In this document: positions 8,411 to 15,167 of the stretch, one piece after another | How the letters are laid out: every line of letters begins with the position of its first letter | Position numbering within the stretch: the stretch's first letter is position 1 | NCBI GenBank assembly: GCA_003511885.1 | Contig: DOIX01000140.1 | Span: 69,372 to 84,566, forward strand | Reading direction: 5' to 3' | DNA: 15,195 nucleotides | Source of the DNA: Cyanobacteria bacterium UBA11153 | GTDB lineage: Bacteria > Cyanobacteriota > Cyanobacteriia > Cyanobacteriales > Coleofasciculaceae | Notes under the pieces: model-generated | The model's database searches: none | Told to the model about the DNA's origin: nothing | Seen by the model: only the letters and a program-made list of their open reading frames with translations | Made by a program: the position numbers and the translations under genes

Positions 8411-8487
8411 TGGCAGTTTTCGGCAAAGGTAATGGCATAATTCTGCCAACGACTCGTCCAACTTTGGCAAGCAACTTGGCATAAAAA
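8411..8487. promoter_or_regulatory. Cluster of TTGGCA/TGCCAA sites upstream of the sensory operon
   Basis: Within 77 bases there are TGGCAG (8411), TTTTCGGCAAA (8417-8427), the dyad TGGCA-N6-TGCCA (8433-8448), TTGGCA (8464-8469) and TTGGCATAAAAA (8476-8487). TGCCAA at 8444 and TTGGCA at 8464 form a wider dyad. The cluster lies about 85-160 bases before the GTG start at 8571. The same words recur at 12056-12103. Binding by the response regulator of this locus is inferred, not shown. Confidence 0.45.
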
Positions 8488-8562
8488 CTAAATATCTTGG
8501 TGATGCTCAAGATTTATGATAGTAATGAAATAGCCCGCTAAAACAACTCTGTCACTCTAGCC

Positions 8563-8566
8563 AGGA
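8563..8566 (+). promoter_or_regulatory. Ribosome binding site deciding a GTG start
   Basis: AGGA four bases before the GTG at 8571 supports this non-ATG start. TATGAT at 8515-8520 is a possible -10 for the operon, but without a properly spaced -35. Confidence 0.5.
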
Positions 8567-8570
8567 AAAT

Positions 8571-9257
8571 GTGGTTTTAATCACCTGTATCACGATCTCA
8601 TTTGGATTGCTATTGTCCTATTTGAGGACGCAACAAGCCCTACAGTGGTTGTATCGAAGACAATCGATCCAACTAGACTGTGAGGCGGATCAAATCCGGA
8701 ATGGGTTGTTGCAAGAATCATTAGCAATGCGCCGTACTTTAGAATTATCCTTAGAAGATAGTAAGGAGATTTCCCATCGTCTTGGTCAAAATTTGCTCGA
8801 TAAAATCGAGGAATTTCATGATTCCTTAGATCGATTAGTGGATCGTTTAGTACCTCCCTATAGTGAAGATAGCTTGCCCTTAGCAATTCAATATATCGTT
8901 GAATCATGGCGAGAGAGAATGTCTCAGGTAAAGATAGATCTAGATTTACCCGTTGAGTGGAGGTATGAACCACCAGAACGGTGCAGGATCGTTTTAATGG
9001 CATTGAATGAATTGTTGAGAATAATTTCATCAGAATATTTAGCTGAATTTTCAATTCATATAAGGTTAAAAATCAAGGATAATTTAGCTGAACTAATGGT
9101 AAAAATTCCTGGTAGTAATGGAGATATATTAATGTCAGATTCTCGATTACAGGATTGGGAATATCTCAGCGAATCATTTCAATTCATAGCATCGGGAGAA
9201 TCCTTACATGAGTACCAAGATTCAGGGGAAGTTTGGTATTTTCGATGGGGGAATTAG
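8571..9257 (+). CDS. Membrane-anchored degenerate histidine-kinase-like protein
   Basis: The 228-residue product starts with one membrane helix (about 2-17), then a basic patch and a helical region. Residues 39-60 (EADQIRNGLLQESLAMRR and on) align by eye with the H-box of the CHASE2 kinase two genes downstream (DTIHNGPLQTL), but the phospho-accepting His is Arg43. The C-terminal half has the length and order of a HATPase domain: a possible N-box remnant ALNELL (144-149), yet no DxGxG ATP-binding motif. It therefore looks like a pseudokinase of the HisKA_3 class that cannot autophosphorylate by the usual route. A scaffold, dimer partner or inhibitor of the CHASE2 kinase is a reasonable inference. 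I do not recognise it as a named family. It leads a same-strand run with the response regulator (76-bp gap). Confidence 0.7.
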   Translation: MVLITCITISFGLLLSYLRTQQALQWLYRRQSIQLDCEADQIRNGLLQESLAMRRTLELSLEDSKEISHRLGQNLLDKIEEFHDSLDRLVDRLVPPYSEDSLPLAIQYIVESWRERMSQVKIDLDLPVEWRYEPPERCRIVLMALNELLRIISSEYLAEFSIHIRLKIKDNLAELMVKIPGSNGDILMSDSRLQDWEYLSESFQFIASGESLHEYQDSGEVWYFRWGN

Positions 9258-9286
9258 ATGCTTTTGGCTAGGAAGTGACGGAGAAG

Positions 9287-9314
9287 TTTTGACTTTTGAC
9301 TAGTGACTTTTGAC
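9287..9314 (+). repeat. Heptameric short tandem repeat
   Basis: Four 7-base units TTTTGAC, TTTTGAC, TAGTGAC, TTTTGAC fill the gap before the response regulator. Such heptamer STRRs are characteristic of filamentous cyanobacterial intergenic DNA. Confidence 0.75.
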
Positions 9315-9333
9315 TGATTGAAAGAGGTGTAGG

Positions 9334-9975
9334 ATGAAAATTCTTGTTCTTGACGATCACGAATCAGTGCTGGAGGGAACAATTGACGTGTTAACACGGC
9401 ACTACCCAGATGCGGAAATATTAACAGCTCAAACTGCAGAAAGTGCCAAAAATCAGGTGGAAACTTCTCATCCGGATCTCTTGGTTACGGATCTTTCTAT
9501 TCCGGAGAAACCTGGAGAAATTGCTCGCTCTGATAGTGGCGTGCAACTTTTGAGAACTTTAATGAAGGAGTATCCAACCCTCAATATAGTAGTACAGAGC
9601 GCTCATGTCCGATCTCTGGTACGTCTTAAACCTACTATTGACACCCATGAAGGGGGATTTACCATCGCAGATAAAAGTCTGCCAATGAAAGAAATGTTGG
9701 CTAAAGTTGATTGGGCAATGCAGGGAGTAGTTTATACTCCCAAAGAGATGAGAAGTGGGTTGGAAGTGAAACCCGAATGGCTACAGATGCTGAAGCTAGC
9801 ATTTGAAGATGGATTGCAGGATAAAGCGATCGCACAGCGGATGAATGTAGCAGAGAGAACAGTACGTCATTATTGGAATAAAGTTCAAGATGCTCTGGGT
9901 GTTTATCCAGAAGATGGTAAAAATATCCGCATTCAAACTGAAATTCAGGCGAGGGAAGAAGGTTTAATTGACTAA
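9334..9975 (+). CDS. NarL/LuxR-like response regulator
   Basis: This 213-residue DNA-binding regulator has an N-terminal receiver: acidic D7-D8, phospho-Asp D53 in the TDLSIP motif, Ser89 at the switch position and K114. After D53 there is a longer loop than usual (residues about 57-68, EKPGEIARSDSG). The C-terminal domain has a helix-turn-helix of the GerE/LuxR kind (about 157-190: a DKAIAQRMNVAERTVRHYWNKV core), but without the usual LTxRExEVL lead-in helix. A Shine-Dalgarno GAGG (9324-9327) is six bases ahead of the ATG. Sitting between a pseudokinase-like gene and a CHASE2 kinase whose H-box is of the NarX/HisKA_3 type, it is the natural receiver for that kinase. Its targets are unknown; clusters of TTGGCA sites upstream of this locus and of the 12168 gene are candidates. 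Confidence 0.88.
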   Translation: MKILVLDDHESVLEGTIDVLTRHYPDAEILTAQTAESAKNQVETSHPDLLVTDLSIPEKPGEIARSDSGVQLLRTLMKEYPTLNIVVQSAHVRSLVRLKPTIDTHEGGFTIADKSLPMKEMLAKVDWAMQGVVYTPKEMRSGLEVKPEWLQMLKLAFEDGLQDKAIAQRMNVAERTVRHYWNKVQDALGVYPEDGKNIRIQTEIQAREEGLID

Positions 9976-9980
9976 TTAGA

Positions 9981-10022
9981 GGTTAGGGGTTAGGGGCTAA
10001 GGAATCGGGAGTGGGGACTCGG
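9981..10022 (+). repeat. Heptameric tandem repeat, G-rich block
   Basis: Six consecutive 7-base units can be laid out: GGTTAGG, GGTTAGG, GGCTAAG, GAATCGG, GAGTGGG, GACTCGG. The first two are identical and the rest drift. It lies between the regulator and the CHASE2 kinase genes. Confidence 0.6.
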
Positions 10023-10050
10023 GATGAGAATTTTGCTAATTGACAAATAG

Positions 10051-10078
10051 CCAATAACCAATGACTAATGATTAATGA
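10051..10078 (+). repeat. Heptameric tandem repeat running into a start codon
   Basis: Units CCAATAA, CCAATGA, CTAATGA, TTAATGA. The ATG of the CHASE2 kinase (10075-10077) is part of the last unit, so the repeat occupies the place where a Shine-Dalgarno would be. Confidence 0.75.
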
Positions 10079-11979
10079 TTAGTAGTAAAATTCGGACAAA
10101 AATCAAAGCAGAGCTAAAAACTTGGCGAGTCGGGGTACTACCAGGGATTGTGGCGATTGGAGTAGTAGTGGTAGCTCGTTTATCAGGAACTATACAGTTT
10201 CTTGAATGGACAAATCTTGATACATTGCTGCGGCTTCGTCCTCCAGAAGCAATTGACGAAAGAATTTTAATTGTCGGAATTAATGAAAAAGATATTCGTC
10301 AGGCGGGAACTTATCCCATACCTGACGGAGAAATTGCCGAAGTCCTTAGAAAATTGCAGAGTTATAAACCGAGTGTCATTGGTATTGATATTTATAGAGA
10401 TTTACCTGTGTCACCAGGTAATGCTGAATTAGTTGCAGCATTTAAAGACATGAAAAATGTCATTGCTATTGAAAAATCATTGCCCGACACAATCGGCTTA
10501 ACAGTTAAGCCACCAAAGGATATTCCCTCCAAACAAATTGGGTTTGCTGATGCTATTCTCGATCCGGATGGACATATAAGACGCAGCCTGATTGGTAGCT
10601 CAGATAGTAAGGGAAAGTATAAATTTTCTTTAACGATTCGGTTAGCTGAAACCTATCTAGGCCAGCGAGGAATTACCTTAGAAAATGGCACTCGCGATCC
10701 CTGGGCGATGAGGTTTGGTTCAACTGAGCTTACTCGCTTTCGCCCTAATTCAGGGGGATATGTGAGAATGGATAGTGGGGGAAATCAAATCTTCCTCAAT
10801 TTTCGTAGCGGTAGAAAACCATTTCGGATGGTATCGCTGAATGATATCAAAAAGGGAAAAGTGCCTGAGAGTTGGATTCGAGATCGCATTATTCTCATTG
10901 GTATCACTACCCTCAGTGCCCCAGATTTATTAAACTCTAATGCCATTTCTGATGTTAACCCCGGACTGATTTATGGGGTACAAATTCAAGCCCACGCGGT
11001 AAGCCAAATTGTCAGCACTGTCTTGGATGGACGACCTTTATTAAAGGTTTGGGCAGATGGTTGGGAGTATCTTTGGATTTTTATTTGGGGTGCTTTGGGT
11101 ATTAGTATAGGTAGGTTTATCCAATCTCCTTTATGGAGTATTTTATATCTGGGATTAACCAGCATTACCTTAACTGGTATTTGCTATGGTTTTTTATTAA
11201 TTGGTTGGTGGATTCCCTTTGTTCCATCTATATTAGCATTATTTCTTAATGGTGCGGGATTGGCTGCATTCTATCGGTATGAACAGGATGTCAACGCTCG
11301 ACTGAAAGAACGACAATCGATCATCGATCAAACCTTTGATACTATTCATAATGGACCTCTGCAAACCTTAGCTAAGATACTGAGACGGACTCAAGAGGAT
11401 GATTTGCCACCAGAATCATTAATTTTAGAACTGCAAAAATTAAATCAAGAATTACGGGCTATTTATGAATCAATGCGGCGCAAAAGCTTAACTGAAGATA
11501 ACTTTATTTATTTAGGTAGTAACTTAGAACTAGATTTGCACTTGCATACGCACGAAATTCTCTACGAAGTCTATAGCAATACTATAGCGCGCGATTTTCC
11601 ATCCTTTAAAACTATTAAGGTTAAAGTAATTAAATTTGAAAATATTGACAGTCGAATTTTAAGCATTGAGAAAAAGCGAGACTTGTGCCGATTTCTAGAA
11701 GAAGCTTTGTGTAATGTGGGGAAATATGCCGAAGGTGCGACTCGCTTAGAGGTGATTTGCACTCAAGAAGAAGGTAATAATCTGATTCGCATTACGGATA
11801 ATGGAGTTGGTCTTAGTTCATCTTACCATACTGCCAAATCTGGTGGTAGGGGAACCCGACAGGCAAGAAATCTGGCGCGAAGTTTAGGGGGAAAGTTTCA
11901 GCGATTACCCCGTTCCCCGAAAGGGACAATTTGTGAATTGACTTGGCGTGTCAGTCGATTTAGGTTTTGGCATTTTTGA
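10075..11979 (+). CDS. CHASE2-domain sensor histidine kinase
   Basis: A 634-residue membrane sensor. Order: TM1 about 20-37; an extracytoplasmic CHASE2 domain about 45-320 with typical pieces (DERILIVGINEKDI, a GIDIYRD element, a DPDGHIRR element at 163-170, then RIILIGITT); three further membrane helices about 333-347, 354-376 and 380-399; HisKA_3-type H-box with phospho-His H425 in DTIHNGPLQ; HATPase with N-box E543-N547, G1 DNGVGL (575-580) and a G2-like GGRGTRQAR (590-598). These motifs look functional. CHASE2 ligands are unknown. An in-frame TGA at 10069-10071 makes ATG 10075 the earliest possible start; no Shine-Dalgarno is seen because a heptamer repeat fills the region. It is the last gene of the sensory locus, and the likely phosphate donor for the regulator at 9334. 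Confidence 0.92.
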   Translation: MISSKIRTKIKAELKTWRVGVLPGIVAIGVVVVARLSGTIQFLEWTNLDTLLRLRPPEAIDERILIVGINEKDIRQAGTYPIPDGEIAEVLRKLQSYKPSVIGIDIYRDLPVSPGNAELVAAFKDMKNVIAIEKSLPDTIGLTVKPPKDIPSKQIGFADAILDPDGHIRRSLIGSSDSKGKYKFSLTIRLAETYLGQRGITLENGTRDPWAMRFGSTELTRFRPNSGGYVRMDSGGNQIFLNFRSGRKPFRMVSLNDIKKGKVPESWIRDRIILIGITTLSAPDLLNSNAISDVNPGLIYGVQIQAHAVSQIVSTVLDGRPLLKVWADGWEYLWIFIWGALGISIGRFIQSPLWSILYLGLTSITLTGICYGFLLIGWWIPFVPSILALFLNGAGLAAFYRYEQDVNARLKERQSIIDQTFDTIHNGPLQTLAKILRRTQEDDLPPESLILELQKLNQELRAIYESMRRKSLTEDNFIYLGSNLELDLHLHTHEILYEVYSNTIARDFPSFKTIKVKVIKFENIDSRILSIEKKRDLCRFLEEALCNVGKYAEGATRLEVICTQEEGNNLIRITDNGVGLSSSYHTAKSGGRGTRQARNLARSLGGKFQRLPRSPKGTICELTWRVSRFRFWHF

Positions 11980-11992
11980 GATACTACCCTCT

Positions 11993-12035
11993 TCAAATCC
12001 TCGACTTCATCAGCGGATAGCAGTCGGGGATTTGA
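11993..12035 (+). terminator. Stem-loop after the CHASE2 kinase gene
   Basis: TCAAATCCTCGACT (11993-12006) pairs over 14 bp with AGTCGGGGATTTGA (12022-12035), counting one G-T wobble, around a 15-base loop. It begins 13 bases after the stop. It lacks a clear T-run, so termination may be partial or need another factor. Confidence 0.5.
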
Positions 12036-12055
12036 TATTAGCAAAAAGTATGTAG

Positions 12056-12103
12056 TTTTCTGCCAAGGAGTTGGCTGATTTCGGCAATAAAGTTGGCAGA
12101 AAA
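12056..12103 (+). promoter_or_regulatory. Competing inverted repeats / TTGGCA cluster in the leader of the surface-protein gene
   Basis: TTTTCTGCCAA (12056-12066) has a perfect 11-base inverse copy TTGGCAGAAAA (12093-12103). Its inner part can instead pair locally: GCCAA-GGAG-TTGGC (12062-12075). TTTCGGCAA lies at 12079-12087. The two pairings exclude each other. It may act as DNA operator sites shared with 8411-8487, or as a switching RNA structure. Confidence 0.45.
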
Positions 12104-12111
12104 GGTGAATG

Positions 12112-12164
12112 AATTACACTTCAAATCCTTTTATTCTATGAATTAAGAGAATTAGAGTGTAATT
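12112..12164 (+). promoter_or_regulatory. Inverted repeat covering the translation start region
   Basis: AATTACACT (12112-12120) and AGTGTAATT (12156-12164) are perfect 9-bp partners around a 35-base loop. The right arm ends three bases before the ATG at 12168 and overlaps the only weak Shine-Dalgarno-like bases (GAG at 12155-12157). Confidence 0.4.
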
Positions 12165-12167
12165 GAA

Positions 12168-15020
12168 ATGAAAGCAGTAAATTATTCACCTTACATTAGC
12201 CTATTTTTAGTTGGTACATTTACCTCCAGTGCGATTACCTTTCCTCCCACCATCGCCATCGCTCAAACATCAAACCCAGAAACTCAACCAAGCCCAGAAA
12301 ATCCAGCAAAACTTAACTTAGAAACCGAATCTCCTTTAGTAATAAGGGCTTCAGCGCCCTCCCCAAATCCCCAAACGTTAGTAGTAGGCGCTTCAGCGCC
12401 ATCTAACAATCCTCAACCCTCCCCACTAAATCCCTTGGTAGCAGACGCTTTAGCGCCATCTGATATTGCAGAATATCAGCCACCACCTTTCCCACCATCA
12501 CCAACTACCCAGGAAACAGAGGAAAGAGATAGAGATAGACAAAAACCACCAACTACCCAGGAAACAGAGGAAAGAGATACAGAAGAAAAACCAAATACCC
12601 AGGAAACAGAAACTAACACCTTCAGCGTCAGAGGAGGGATTCGCTACACCACCGAAGGGGCTGGCTATGAAGAAGGATTTACCAGTTTTGAAGGCTTCAT
12701 TCCTTTATTTCAAAATCCAGGTAAAAACCTCACCTTTATCGAAGGTAGATTACTGTTACAAAATAATGCGGCTTTAGGTGGAAATGTAGTACTTGGACAA
12801 CGATTTTTTGATGAATCTGCTAACCGAGTTTATGGTGGTTATATTGCTTACGATAACCGCGATACAGGGAATAACTCTTTCAACCAAATTGGTGTGGGGT
12901 TTGAAACTTTAGGCGAAAACTGGGATTTCCGGATTAATGGTTACTTTCCTATTGGTGATAACCGTCAGTTAGCTGATGAAAGTTTTCCCAGTGTTTTTGG
13001 CTTTCAAGGAAACGATTTATTACTGAATCGCACTCGCCAATTTGAATCGGCAATGACAGAAGTAGATACAGAATTTGGTGGTAAAATTGCCAGATTAGGA
13101 GAAGGTTCGCTGCGCGGTTATGCAGGATTATACTATATTGATGCTCCCGGTGACGATAGTGCTTTAGGGGTAAAAGGTAGGTTAGAAATTCGCCCAACTG
13201 ATTATCTAACTTTGAACTTATCGGTGCAAAATGACAGGATATTTGACACTAGAGTAGTTGCTAGTTTGGGAATTACTTTTCCCGGTACTTCTGCCCGTGG
13301 TAATAATGATGATAAACCAAAAGGATTAGATCGGATGGGGGATACTGTAGCCCGTCAATCTACAATCTTAGTTCTCGAACAAACAGAACAAGATCGAGTT
13401 GCAGCCATTAATCCAGAAACGAATCAACCTTGGCGGTTTCAACATGTTGTTTTGGGTGCAAATGGCGGAAATGGCACCTTTGAATCTCCTGTTGGTACGG
13501 TGCAAAATGGAATTGATGGTACTGTATCTGATGGTAATAATATTGTTTACGTTCAGTTGGGTAATAACTCAGAAATTCTCCCATTTGAAATTCCAGATCA
13601 AGTGCAAGTTCTTTCTACAGGCCCAGTACAAGAATTGGATACAAAACAGGCTGGTACTGTAATTTTACCGCTATCGGGAACCGGGCAACTGCCTTCTATT
13701 GACCCATTAGTTATCATGAGAAATAACAGCACTTTAGCTGGATTTGCCATTATTAATGCACCGGATTCTGCTGTTTTTGGTAGAAATGTGAGAAATGTGA
13801 CAATTCGCAATAACCTGATCGTAAATCCAGCCCAGGAAGCTATTAAACTAGAGAACGTAACTGGAGGAATTAATATTGCTAACAATATCATCGATAGAAC
13901 TAGAAGTGACAGTGGAATATTGATTGACAATTCTTTCGGTGCAGCCGATCTGAGAATTGCCAACAATACCATTACCAATGCAGTAGAAGATGGAATTACT
14001 CTTAACTTGAGAGGTACGGCTCAAGGAACAGCTAATATCTCTAACAACGTGATTTCTAGAAATGGGATTGATGGTATTAGCCTACAGATATTTGATACAG
14101 CTCAAGGGACTGTCAATATTACTGGTAACTCTATTTTTGCGAATAGAGCAATTGGGATTGAAACCATTGGGAGCAATCGCAGTCAACAAACCCTCAATAT
14201 TGCTAACAATATCATTAGTCAAAATGGTCCTCCGGGAAGTCTATGGGTGGGGATTAGAAGCGAACTAAATGGTACAGCAATTGGCACAATTAATATTACC
14301 AACAATGCCATTACTGACAATGCTTATGATGGGATTGGGATTGTGCTTGATGATACAGCAACAGGTACGGTAAATATCAATAATAACGATATTTATCGCA
14401 ATGGCAGAATGGGAATTTTTACCTCATTTGAGGATGTATCTCAAGGTACGCTCAATGTCACGAATAATCGAGTTTCAAACAATCGAGACCATGGTATATA
14501 TGTTAGCCCCAGAGGAAATTCCACTTCAACCATCACTATCAATAATAATACCGCTAACAATAATGGCATCAACGGTATTTTCCTCGAATCCTTTAATTTC
14601 TCTACCTCAACTGCTACTATTTCCAATAACATAGCTTCCGGTAATGGTTTAGATGGTATTAGCACCAGAACAAATAATAACTCTTTCCTCCGCAGCTTAG
14701 TACAAGGGAATACCACAAACAATAATGGTCGATTTGGCATTGAAATGACCACATTTAATACCTCTCGTCTCTTTACTGGGGTGCGTTTCAATACCTTAAT
14801 TGCTAATCCAGGTTCATTCTTTCCCTTTTTCCCATTTGGTTTTGGGGCGCAAACTTTGGAGACTTCTACATTGTGTTTGGATTTACGGAATAATAGTAGC
14901 AGTAATGGCTTTGTTTTTAATCCTGTTAGCGGTACTTTTAATGGTAATGCATCGGGTAATAATGGTACTGTTGTCCAGTCAAATTCGGTTAATTCTCTGG
15001 GATTTTGTCCAGCGCCTTAA
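12168..15020 (+). CDS. Inverse-autotransporter-like outer-membrane protein with beta-helix passenger
   Basis: A 950-residue secreted protein. Seen in order: signal peptide 1 to about 32 (ending in an Ala/Ile-rich stretch before Gln33); a Pro-, Ser-, Asn- and Glu-rich low-complexity region 33-149 with two sets of repeats; a beta-strand-rich domain about 151-372 (starts TFSVRGGIRY, alternating aromatic and Gly strands, ends VVASLGITF) that resembles the inverse autotransporter (type Ve, intimin-like) barrel in size and strand style; a linker; then a right-handed parallel beta-helix about 515-880 with roughly 35-residue coils of the form NITNNxIxxNxxDGI. Cys903 and Cys947 near the C-terminus could form a disulfide. 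N-terminal barrel followed by C-terminal passenger is the inverse autotransporter order. The job (adhesion, matrix or polysaccharide contact) is inference. ATG 12168 is kept because it gives a clean signal peptide. Confidence 0.82.
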   Translation: MKAVNYSPYISLFLVGTFTSSAITFPPTIAIAQTSNPETQPSPENPAKLNLETESPLVIRASAPSPNPQTLVVGASAPSNNPQPSPLNPLVADALAPSDIAEYQPPPFPPSPTTQETEERDRDRQKPPTTQETEERDTEEKPNTQETETNTFSVRGGIRYTTEGAGYEEGFTSFEGFIPLFQNPGKNLTFIEGRLLLQNNAALGGNVVLGQRFFDESANRVYGGYIAYDNRDTGNNSFNQIGVGFETLGENWDFRINGYFPIGDNRQLADESFPSVFGFQGNDLLLNRTRQFESAMTEVDTEFGGKIARLGEGSLRGYAGLYYIDAPGDDSALGVKGRLEIRPTDYLTLNLSVQNDRIFDTRVVASLGITFPGTSARGNNDDKPKGLDRMGDTVARQSTILVLEQTEQDRVAAINPETNQPWRFQHVVLGANGGNGTFESPVGTVQNGIDGTVSDGNNIVYVQLGNNSEILPFEIPDQVQVLSTGPVQELDTKQAGTVILPLSGTGQLPSIDPLVIMRNNSTLAGFAIINAPDSAVFGRNVRNVTIRNNLIVNPAQEAIKLENVTGGINIANNIIDRTRSDSGILIDNSFGAADLRIANNTITNAVEDGITLNLRGTAQGTANISNNVISRNGIDGISLQIFDTAQGTVNITGNSIFANRAIGIETIGSNRSQQTLNIANNIISQNGPPGSLWVGIRSELNGTAIGTINITNNAITDNAYDGIGIVLDDTATGTVNINNNDIYRNGRMGIFTSFEDVSQGTLNVTNNRVSNNRDHGIYVSPRGNSTSTITINNNTANNNGINGIFLESFNFSTSTATISNNIASGNGLDGISTRTNNNSFLRSLVQGNTTNNNGRFGIEMTTFNTSRLFTGVRFNTLIANPGSFFPFFPFGFGAQTLETSTLCLDLRNNSSSNGFVFNPVSGTFNGNASGNNGTVVQSNSVNSLGFCPAP
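12336..12461 (+). repeat. Three in-frame palindromic repeats inside the surface-protein gene
   Basis: Similar 27-base units start at 12336, 12378 and 12435. Each encodes a Leu-Val-x-x-Ala-(Ser/Leu)-Ala-Pro-Ser peptide and contains a small palindrome; the middle one, GGCGCTTCAGCGCC, is perfect (6-bp arms, TC loop). Spacings of 42 and 57 bases keep the frame. Confidence 0.7.
12500..12611 (+). repeat. Direct repeats encoding TTQETEERD
   Basis: A 32-base unit at 12500-12531 recurs identically at 12548-12579, and a partial third copy lies at 12590-12611. Spacings of 48 and 42 bases are multiples of three. They encode the acidic segments TTQETEERD, TTQETEERD and NTQETE just before the barrel. Confidence 0.85.
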
Positions 15021-15060
15021 TTGATATCTAGCATTGTTGTTAATAACAGGGAAAAGCCGC

Positions 15061-15092
15061 CAGAGAATAGCTGCCATAAAATTTATTCTCTG
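15061..15092 (+). terminator. Stem-loop downstream of the surface-protein gene
   Basis: CAGAGAATA (15061-15069) and TATTCTCTG (15084-15092) are perfect 9-bp partners around a 14-base loop, 41 bases past the stop. The following bases (TCTAATAG) are not a T-run, so terminator activity is plausible but not certain. Confidence 0.5.
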
Positions 15093-15145
15093 TCTAATAG
15101 CTAAAGTCGGTTACAATTGACAACTTGCTCTATTAGCGATAACCC

Positions 15146-15167
15146 GGCAGTGGTTCAAACCACTGCC
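15146..15167. repeat. Perfect 10-bp palindrome with CA loop
   Basis: GGCAGTGGTT, loop CA, AACCACTGCC. It is flanked by a direct repeat: CTAATAGCT occurs at 15094-15102 and 15167-15175. A second small dyad, GCGG-TTT-CCGC, lies at 15180-15190. The block continues past the window edge and looks like dispersed repetitive DNA or a strong terminator. Confidence 0.6.

Noticed and set aside
9981..10078. CRISPR-like repetition
   Set aside because: The repeats have a 7-base period with no spacers, which is the pattern of STRR tandem repeats.
10075..11979. CHASE2 kinase read as an adenylate or diguanylate cyclase
   Set aside because: CHASE2 often precedes cyclases, but here the C-terminus has an H-box and HATPase DNGVGL motif and no GGDEF or cyclase signature.
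12466..12777. Second plus-strand frame inside the surface-protein gene
   Set aside because: It is an out-of-frame reading of the repeat region; the main frame has a signal peptide and beta-strand pattern.
13598..13978. Antisense open frame of 126 codons in the beta-helix gene
   Set aside because: Hydrophobic shadow of the Asn/Ile-rich repeats on the other strand.
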